NCBI GenBank assembly: GCA_020860865.1
Contig: JAJBTL010000306.1
Location: 1-20,334, forward strand
Reading direction: 5' to 3'
Source of the DNA: Planctomycetota bacterium
Lineage (GTDB): Bacteria; Planctomycetota; SZUA-567
Length of the DNA: 20,334 bases
How positions within the stretch are numbered: position 1 is the stretch's first letter; each line of letters starts with the position of its first letter. A program made the translations under genes and the position numbers. Under the pieces are notes generated by a model. It made no database searches. It was not told the DNA's origin and worked only from the letters and a program-made list of their open reading frames with translations. Of the stretch, positions 14,196 through 20,334 are shown in pieces.

Positions 14196-15788
14196 GTCCG
14201 GACCGCCAGGGGCGAAGTCGCAAAATCCATCGGCAGCGTCGTGCCGGGGGACGAGGTCATTATCCGCACCGGCAGCGTCATCCCGGTGGACGGCATTGTT
14301 GTTGAGGGTGAAGCGATGGTCAACCAGTCCGTCCTCACCGGCGAGAGCCTGGCCGTGCACAAGGGGGTCGGCCTGTCCGTTTTCGCCGGCACCGTGCTGG
14401 ACGAAGGCAGCCTGGTGGTCAGGGCGGAAAAGGCGGCGGACGACACGCGGCTCCAGAGCATTGTCAGTTTTATCGAGGAATCGGAATCGCTCAAGGCCGG
14501 TGTCCAGTCCTGGGCCGAACGCATGGCGGACGGCATCGTCCCCTACAGCCTCGCCCTCGCCGCGGCGGTGCTGGCAATAACGCGGAATCCCATCCGGGCC
14601 TCGGCCGTTCTCATGGTGGACTATTCGTGCGCCATCAGGATGGCGACGCCGTTGACCATTCTCACCGCCATCAGTGAAGGGGTGAAAAACGGCGTCCTTA
14701 TAAAGGGCGGCAAGCATCTGGAGACGCTGGCCCGCGCCGACAGCCTGGTCCTGGACAAGACCGGCACGCTGACCTGTTCCCGGCCGTCGGTGGCCCGGGT
14801 GGCGGCATTCGACGGCTGGGCGCCGAAAGACGTCCTCCGCACCGCCGCCTGCATCGAGGAGCATTTTCCCCATCCGGTTGGACGGGCGGTCGTGCGCCGA
14901 GCCGACGAGGAAAAACTCCTCCACCGCGAACGTCATGCCAAGCCGGAGTATATTCTCGCCCATGGCATCGTTTCCCGATTGGACGGCAAACAGATTATCG
15001 TCGGGAGCGGCCACTTCGTGTTTGACGATTTAAAAATCCCCCGGAATGCCGACGCCGACGCCATGGCAGCGGTGGAAGCCGAATGCGGCCGCTCACTCCT
15101 CTTCCTCGCCTACGACGGAACCCTCGTCGGCCTCCTCGCCATCGAGGACCCGATTCGTGACGATGCCGCCAACACGCTTGATCTGTTGGAACAAAACGGC
15201 GTGACAGATGTCACCATGCTCACCGGCGACGGCCAGAGAACCGCCGCCGCAGTGGCGGGCGTCCTTGGGATACGGAATTTCCATTCCGGATTATTGCCGG
15301 TGGACAAAGCCGATCTCATTAAGGATATGCAGCGAAACGGACGGACCGTGGTGTTTGTCGGCGACGGCGTCAACGATTCGCCGGCCCTCTCCGCCGCCGC
15401 CGTCGGCGTCAGCCTGAAGGACGGCTCCGACATCGCCCGGGAAGTCGCCGGCGTCGTTCTCGCCGATGGCCGGTTGGCCAGCCTGGTGACGGCGCGGATG
15501 TTGTCCGAACTGGCGATTCGCCGGGTGCCGCGGCAGTTCGGTTTTATCATGGGCGTGAATTCGCTCCTCATCGGCCTCGGCCTGTTTGGCGGGATAACGC
15601 CGCGTGTCGCCGCCCTTCTCCACAATCTGGCGACGGTGCTGGTGACGGCCAACAGCGTCAAGGGTGTCCTGCCGAATTGGCTTAAGGGCAAGGTCATCGA
15701 GATGCCCGAGGACGCGGCTGAAACGGAACCGGAGGCGACGGACGCCTTGGACGGTCAGGGAGAGCAGTCCCGTCCGGTGACGGCTTAG
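14196..15788 (+). pseudogene. P1B-type metal ATPase, catalytic part after the in-frame TGA
   Basis: Codons 202-731 of the same frame. The actuator domain has TGES (249-252). The metal-site helix has DYSCAIRMATP (SC at 345-346, replacing the CPC of Cu/Zn/Cd pumps). The phosphorylation site is DKTGT (Asp388). The nucleotide domain has the P1B hallmark HP (427-428), then TGD (544-546) and GDGVND (590-595), followed by two final membrane helices. All catalytic residues are intact, so only the TGA disables it. Relatives export transition metals; the SC-type site does not fix which one. A GTG at 14241 could restart translation but has no SD and would omit the first helices. Confidence 0.88.
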
Positions 15789-15889
15789 GGACAAGTTATC
15801 AAACGCCGGTTCGACGCGGCTGCGACGGTGACGCATGGGACGACGCGGAACGATATCAATTCACAGTAGAAAGTGGCAGGGTTACCTTT

Positions 15890-16126
15890 ATGAATGTAGA
15901 AAGCTTTTTCCCCGGCCGGCTCCGGGTGCGTTCGGAGATGTTTACAAAGCCGGCGGTGGCGGATCGAATTACGTCATATATTCATTCGGTCAACGGCGTC
16001 AAGGACGTTAGCGTCAACGCCCGCACCGGCAGCCTCACCGTCGTCTACGACGCCACGATCATCACCATGCCGATGCTGATGGAGGCCAAGGACGAACTCG
16101 AGCGTCTGGAACGGGAAGGCGCGTAA
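15890..16126 (+). CDS. small HMA2-like metal/ATPase-associated protein
   Basis: 78-aa protein with one ferredoxin-like HMA2 domain: FFPGRLRVRSEMF (PGRxRVR motif as in the two larger proteins), then VNGVKDVSVNARTGSLTVVYD, the beta-hairpin typical of HMA folds. It ends in a charged helix (EAKDELERLEREG). There is no CxxC, so classical metal-chaperone binding is unlikely. AGGG lies 8 nt before ATG 15890. It follows the ATPase by 101 bp on the same strand and is probably cotranscribed. Confidence 0.75.
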   Translation: MNVESFFPGRLRVRSEMFTKPAVADRITSYIHSVNGVKDVSVNARTGSLTVVYDATIITMPMLMEAKDELERLEREGA

Positions 16127-16288
16127 ACTCCTCTGGCAAACATCGACCTTACCGCTTCCGGGCTCTGATCGTTACATTACCCGCTTCCCCTGGCCACGAT
16201 TTACAAATGCCCTTTTCGTACGTCGTTTTGATCAAACCGCCAAGTAAAAACTCACTGGACGCGGGCTGTGATCATCCAACCAAAAAAA

Positions 16289-17440
16289 CTAGAAAATCAA
16301 CCGGTCCGTATCGGGTGAAAAGAGGTTGTATTCGACGTCTTCCACTATCGGAGTGCTGGGGAACACAACGGAACTGGCAGTCGGCGGGTTGAGCGAGAAA
16401 AGGTGGTCGGTGGTATCTGGAGTGAGGCAAAGGATGTCGCTTCGGTCGGAAAACACCTCCATCTCGGCCGGGCAGTCAAAAATCTCGCTGGCGCTGACGG
16501 TGAAAAGCGAGGATTTCGCCGTGGCGATGATGCGGGGAATATCAGGGTCCGCCTGAACAATTTCTTGTAAAAGCATCTCCAGGCTTTCTTGAGATACGTG
16601 TATTCTCGCCGTGGTCGTTCCCGATGCCAATGCCTTGCCATACGAAAAGGCGGCAAAGCCAAGAATGACGCCAAAGCCGCATCCCGCCGAAATGGTGAAC
16701 AACGCGCCGATGGCGCCGCTTTTAAACGACGAGAGGAGTGAATCGGGGAGTGATTCCCCAAGGAGCGCATAGCCGATAAAGAAACCGGCACAGGCGCTCA
16801 CCATGCCTGCTCCTAGAAAAGCGATGGGATCCACGTAGAGTGGCACGCTGTACTCACGCCAAATTTCAGCCACCTTGTCGATCGCCGAAATCCCGCCAGC
16901 CAGAATATTCTCAATACCTCCAAGGAGCAGCAGCGGATTTTTCCAATGATATGCCAGAGTAACTTCTATGGTTCCTTCGACAAATGTATCGAAGAAGGTC
17001 CACAAAGACATTGGGAGTTCGCCATTCAGCGCCAACAACAGATCTTTACTGCCGTCCGCTATGGCAAGCACGCCGATACCGGTGTCGCATACATTGACGC
17101 AGAGCCATCCGCGAGAGATTCCGGCCGAATTGACGAGCCATTCGCCGAGACCGGAATTCGATAGTAGAGGAATGGGGATGCCGTCTCTAGTAGGAAAATC
17201 GGTGAGGGCTATATGTCCCGCTTGATGAAGGGCCGCGCTCAGGCCGTCGCTTTTGGCTGTAGAGAAAACGTCGAGTATCAGATCGTGCCCGAACAAACGG
17301 TGGTACCTTCCGGATGCGATGTCGGCAACGGGGCACTTGGCCAACGATGGCGCCAAGCCGTCCACCCAGTTTCGTAAAGCTGCACTGGGGATTTCAAGAT
17401 AAGCGTAATGCGATGGAATAATATAAGACAGAGATTCCAT
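16289..17440 (-). CDS. hypothetical protein with central membrane helices (pair member 2)
   Basis: 383-aa protein, family not recognised. Residues 1-165 look like a soluble mixed domain with several Cys and Trp (GEWLVNSAGISRGWLCVNVC). Two clear hydrophobic segments lie at about 207-227 (AFLGAGMVSACAGFFIGYALL) and 243-266 (AIGALFTISAGCGFGVILGF), Gly/Ala/Ser-rich with short polar ends. The C-terminal 110 residues are acidic and Ser/Thr/Pro-rich. ATG 17440 has AAGG about 9 nt upstream. It follows the other unknown gene by 46 bp on the same strand, so the two are likely one transcript. GC is lower than the flanks, suggesting transfer. The TAG stop is followed directly by seven T. Confidence 0.7.
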   Translation of the reverse strand: MESLSYIIPSHYAYLEIPSAALRNWVDGLAPSLAKCPVADIASGRYHRLFGHDLILDVFSTAKSDGLSAALHQAGHIALTDFPTRDGIPIPLLSNSGLGEWLVNSAGISRGWLCVNVCDTGIGVLAIADGSKDLLLALNGELPMSLWTFFDTFVEGTIEVTLAYHWKNPLLLLGGIENILAGGISAIDKVAEIWREYSVPLYVDPIAFLGAGMVSACAGFFIGYALLGESLPDSLLSSFKSGAIGALFTISAGCGFGVILGFAAFSYGKALASGTTTARIHVSQESLEMLLQEIVQADPDIPRIIATAKSSLFTVSASEIFDCPAEMEVFSDRSDILCLTPDTTDHLFSLNPPTASSVVFPSTPIVEDVEYNLFSPDTDRLIF

Positions 17441-17486
17441 GTTCGCGCCTTAATTCAGCTGGCCCTAGGTAATAACACTGAAGGAA

Positions 17487-18391
17487 TCAATTCTGTGTGT
17501 TCTGTTCGGCGAATCGATCATGAAAACTTACATCCACCTCGACGCGGGCGGGCCGGTCTTCTTCATAGGATAACTTATTTCCATATTCTTGCCATATCGT
17601 GTCAATGGCATTGCCAAGGCCTGATTTTAATGCTTTTAAAAACGCTTCGGAGTTTTCCTGAGGATTTCCCGAAAACGCGAAATAGCCGGCTATCGTCGCC
17701 AAAGCAACACCACCGGCGATCATCCCTACAGGGCCGAGTAACGACGAACCGGTAAAAAAGACCGTCACGGCGGTGATGACTCCAGTGCCGGCGCCAATCG
17801 CCGTCAAAACGCCTGTGACGACCAGAGCAATGCCAGCTGCACCACCGGCGACTCCGGCGGCAGATTTCAAAAGCCGAATCCTCTCCGTCGCGGAGGGAGA
17901 AATGGTGGCCTCGGCAAGAAGCATGGCGGCTTCCACCTGAGGAGGGATCTTATTCAGCTTGCTCATGAAAATACTTCCGACAAAAATATTGATCGCTTTG
18001 GCGTCGATGTATGTCAGGTACTTATCTTCTTGCTTTTGTGCGACGATTTCGGTGGCCTTATGATCGATGCTGAGATTGATTTTACTTTTGAATTCATTCT
18101 TTTTCATAATCTTCTCCCACCCCGAAGAACTCATATGGATCACAGTGTCTCCCAATGATTTTATCGCTAAAATCAAGGCTAACACATGAGACGAGAAGGT
18201 CAAGGAAAAAGAATGCTCGTGTCCATCCTCAACGTTTGATTTGAGCGGTTTCAGGAAAACATATTTGTCTAAAAGCTGTTCGATAACTGTCGTATCGTCG
18301 TCCTTGGACAAGAAAATGTTTCAACAGGCTTGTTTTTCGTCCAGTAGTTGACGAAGTCCCCGACGACGAGACGGTAGTTCTCGAACTGCAT
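17487..18391 (-). CDS. hypothetical Gly-rich membrane protein, apparently frameshifted (pair member 1)
   Basis: The long frame (18311-17487, 274 aa) lacks ATG and SD; its first codon is TTG. Upstream, a frame starting ATG 18391 reads MQFENYRLVVGDFVNYWTK and on to KPVETF before leaving phase. Adding one T in the TTTT run (18316-18313) joins both into a 301-aa protein, so a one-base deletion or sequencing error is likely. The restored protein has a soluble N-terminal half and a long Gly/Ala-rich hydrophobic region (about 177-240; GVAGGAAGIALVVTGVLTAIG, GPVGMIAGGVALATIAGYF) like glycine-zipper membrane hairpins. Its tail is short and charged. No family recognised. AT-richer than the flanks. Confidence 0.6.
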
Positions 18392-18393
18392 TT

Positions 18394-18421
18394 AAAAAAA
18401 ACACCCCTTTATCAAGGGGTG
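18394..18421 (-). terminator. Rho-independent terminator after the PLP enzyme gene
   Basis: Perfect 8-bp stem CACCCCTT (18402-18409) with AAGGGGTG (18414-18421), loop of 4. On the minus strand it is followed by eight T (complement of 18394-18401). It lies 83 nt past the PLP enzyme stop. Only two bases separate the T tract from the ATG of the next gene (18391). Confidence 0.92.
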
Positions 18422-18503
18422 ATAATAGTAGGTAAGAGATGCCAAACACGGCGATACGTGCCAAAGATATACCTTTGATGTCACCGGAAATATCCCCGGT
18501 TCC

Positions 18504-19592
18504 TCACCGGTTCTTGCCCCGGGCGTCGACGGTAATAACCGCCTCCAGTTTTCCCCGACGCATGCCGTAGATTTCATCGGCCAGGTTCGGTACGACGCAG
18601 GCGTGGTTCGGGATGGTGGACAGGGTGTCGCCGACGGCGAAGCGGATCGGTTCGGTGGCGCGGATAAAACCGTGTTCTTCGTTCAATTTGTAGATTTCCA
18701 GGGACGGGTCCTCGACCACGTAGCCGAAACTGTCCCAGCCGCCGGCGCGGTCGCTCGTCAGGGTTTTTGTGCCGGCGTCGATGATGGCTGTAAACGGGTC
18801 AGGGCGGCTGACGACGGTCGTCAGGACGCGGAGGGCGCAGTCTTCCGGCCGCACCATGCCGATACTGAGGTGCGATCCGTCGTTAAAGATGTAATTGCCC
18901 GCCCGCGCCTCGGTGGTGCCGGCCAGTTCTTCCGGGAAGCGGATGGAAAAGGACGAACCGGCGCTCAACACCGCCGCCACGCAGCCGGCTTGTTTAAGAA
19001 CTTTTCCGCCTTCAATGACATCCTCGGCCTCGCGCCGCGCCCGCAGGCGGATTTCTTCCGGCGTCCGTAGTGAATAAATGTCGCCGCCGTAGTATTCGAC
19101 GCCTTCCACGAACAGTCCGGTCAGGGACGCAGCCTGGACGGCGAAATCGAACAGCGGCTTGCCGGGCTGGAGGCCGCCCCGGTTGATGCCACCGTCAAGT
19201 TCAATGAGGACGGGGAGGCGGCGGCCCATAGCCTGGCCGAGGTTCGACAGGCCGATGGCGCCTTCCGGTGAGTTGATAATGGTCCGGATGGCGATGCCGC
19301 GCTCAACAAGCGCCCGGTAACGGGCCAGCTTGGCGTCGCCGATGAGCGGGAATGCAAGGAGGATGTCGTCAATGCCGCCGTCGGCCATGACTTCGGCTTC
19401 GCCGAGTTTGGCGCAGGTGATGCCGACGCAGCCCATGGCCTGTTGCAGGCGGGCGAAATAAAGGCACTTGTGCACCTTGATGTGCGGCCGGTGGGCGACG
19501 CCGGCGGCGGCGAGGCCGGCAACAGCCCGCGAAATATTCTGTTCGACTATGTCCAAATCCACATGGACCGCCGGTGTGTTCACGTATTCCAT
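18504..19592 (-). CDS. D-serine dehydratase / D-threonine aldolase-like PLP enzyme
   Basis: 362-aa fold-type III (alanine-racemase-like) PLP enzyme. PHIKVHK (36-42) is the PLP-lysine segment; ELDGGINRGG (131-140), EYYGGDIYS (166-174) and VLSAGSS (208-214) are barrel motifs. The C-terminal domain has NHAC (329-332). The His-x-Cys pair is the zinc site of eukaryotic-type D-serine dehydratase, whereas D-threonine aldolases usually have His-x-Asp, so D-serine or a D-3-hydroxy amino acid deamination is favoured. This is inference. ATG 19592 has AAGGA about 5 nt upstream. It lies 89 bp downstream of the M20 deacylase on the same strand and is probably in an operon with it. Confidence 0.9.
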   Translation of the reverse strand: MEYVNTPAVHVDLDIVEQNISRAVAGLAAAGVAHRPHIKVHKCLYFARLQQAMGCVGITCAKLGEAEVMADGGIDDILLAFPLIGDAKLARYRALVERGIAIRTIINSPEGAIGLSNLGQAMGRRLPVLIELDGGINRGGLQPGKPLFDFAVQAASLTGLFVEGVEYYGGDIYSLRTPEEIRLRARREAEDVIEGGKVLKQAGCVAAVLSAGSSFSIRFPEELAGTTEARAGNYIFNDGSHLSIGMVRPEDCALRVLTTVVSRPDPFTAIIDAGTKTLTSDRAGGWDSFGYVVEDPSLEIYKLNEEHGFIRATEPIRFAVGDTLSTIPNHACVVPNLADEIYGMRRGKLEAVITVDARGKNR

Positions 19593-19681
19593 AACAATCC
19601 TTCGTGACCGTCGCCCGGCTGTTTCCGGAACGACCGGCCTGTGTCCGACCCGTCAACGGATTCGCCGTCGACGGACCGACA

Positions 19682-20334
19682 CTATCCTAATTTTGTTTTC
19701 AGGAGATGCCGATAAAAATCCCGGGCCAGGACGAGCTGTTCTTCGTCGACGAACTCGTCGTCGGTATGCGCCTCGGTCAAACTGCCCGGCCCGACCAGAA
19801 CGCAATCGATACCGGCGTCGGTAAAGAAGGCCAAATCGCAACAGGCGGTAAAGTCGCGAATCCGGGCCGAGACGCCCATGTCGGCGAGGACGGCAGCGCA
19901 TTCTTCCCCGATGGCCCCGTCCGGCGCCGGCCCGCCGGCCGGCACAGTGACGAAAAACTCCGGCTCCGCCACCGTGGCCGAACCGGGCGGCAGGCGATCG
20001 GCCAGTTCCTGGAATTCCCGGCGGAGTACTGCCTCGTCTTCGCCCGGTACGGTACGCCGGTCGATGGTCACCTCGCAGGTCCCCGGTATGGTGTTCGACT
20101 GGACGCCGCCGTTCATGACTGTCACCGCCATACTCGGTGGCGGCAGGATGGGATGGGTGCGCCCGGCCAATTCGCTCGTGTTGTGCTCGTCCACGAGGCC
20201 GGCGAGCCGGCCAACGGTGGTTAGCGGGTTCAGGGCTTCACCCGGGCGGGCGGCGTGTCCGGCCCGGCCGTGGACGCTGACGCGGTAGCGGCTGGTGCCA
20301 CGGTGGGCGATGCAAACATCCATCCCGGTAGGCT
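19682..20334 (-). CDS. M20 family deacylase/peptidase (ArgE/DapE/carboxypeptidase-like), 5' end outside window
   Basis: The C-terminal 217 or so residues of an M20 metallohydrolase. The frame is open to the right edge, where PTGMDVCIAHRGTSRYRV matches the family run (EPTxxxxxxxHKG) just before the dimerisation domain. GHAARP carries the dimerisation-domain His. TEAHTDDEFV near the C-terminus holds the His that binds the second zinc. The first metal ligands (HxD, E) would lie outside the window. Family enzymes cut N-acyl amino acids or peptides with two Zn2+. Beside the D-amino-acid PLP enzyme, an N-acyl amino acid substrate is a reasonable guess. Confidence 0.92.
   Translation of the reverse strand, partial: PTGMDVCIAHRGTSRYRVSVHGRAGHAARPGEALNPLTTVGRLAGLVDEHNTSELAGRTHPILPPPSMAVTVMNGGVQSNTIPGTCEVTIDRRTVPGEDEAVLRREFQELADRLPPGSATVAEPEFFVTVPAGGPAPDGAIGEECAAVLADMGVSARIRDFTACCDLAFFTDAGIDCVLVGPGSLTEAHTDDEFVDEEQLVLARDFYRHLLKTKLG

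Noticed and set aside
14145..15014. 289-aa minus-strand frame
   Set aside because: Antisense shadow of the ATPase catalytic part; no recognisable protein features.
1..20334. CRISPR array or rRNA genes
   Set aside because: No regularly spaced direct repeats and no rRNA-like stretches were seen on either strand.

Overview
The window looks like chromosomal DNA of a GC-rich diderm (Gram-negative-type) bacterium. By eye, most genes are about 60% GC. The sugar-binding protein has a plain Sec signal peptide with no lipobox cysteine. Genes start with SD-led ATG codons, and UGA serves as an ordinary stop. The mix of genes would fit a Desulfovibrio-like, Synergistes-like or Negativicutes-like anaerobe, but nothing here fixes the taxon.

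Layout. 1-3350: the tail of an unknown gene with a strong terminator, then a membrane-anchored staphylococcal-nuclease-like protein and an acyltransferase-3 membrane protein (both minus), then a structured leader and an XRE-type regulator (plus). 3364-9421: a minus-strand sugar operon in the order ketose 3-epimerase (D-psicose/D-tagatose type, all catalytic residues present), periplasmic binding protein, double-domain ATPase, permease, permease, terminator. 9422-10183: a long leader, a LacI-family gene reduced to its DNA-binding domain, and two near-identical LacI-like operator sites exactly 90 bp apart. 10319-11711: a DUF523 gene, a gene-poor stretch with two decayed-looking reading frames, and tRNA-Ser(CGA).

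11947-16126: a plus-strand metal-transport locus. It holds a stand-alone HMA2-type protein, a small DUF6110-like membrane-anchored protein, a P1B-type metal ATPase and a small HMA2-like protein. The ATPase is cut by one in-frame TGA where the family normally has Trp. A 159-bp MITE-like element with long imperfect inverted repeats and TA flanks lies between the small membrane protein and the ATPase. The stand-alone 207-aa protein is a paralogue of the ATPase N-terminal part and nearly the same length as the 200-aa piece left by the TGA.

16289-18391: two lower-GC minus-strand genes of unknown function, both with hydrophobic Gly-rich central segments. The upstream one appears to carry a one-base frameshift and starts directly against a terminator. 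This pair is the best candidate for an undescribed system, but its function is not readable from sequence. 18504-20334: a D-serine dehydratase/D-threonine aldolase-like PLP enzyme and the 3' part of an M20 deacylase, probably one catabolic unit.

The sugar operon reads as one functional unit: import of a ketohexose and C3 epimerisation. No sugar kinase is present in the window.
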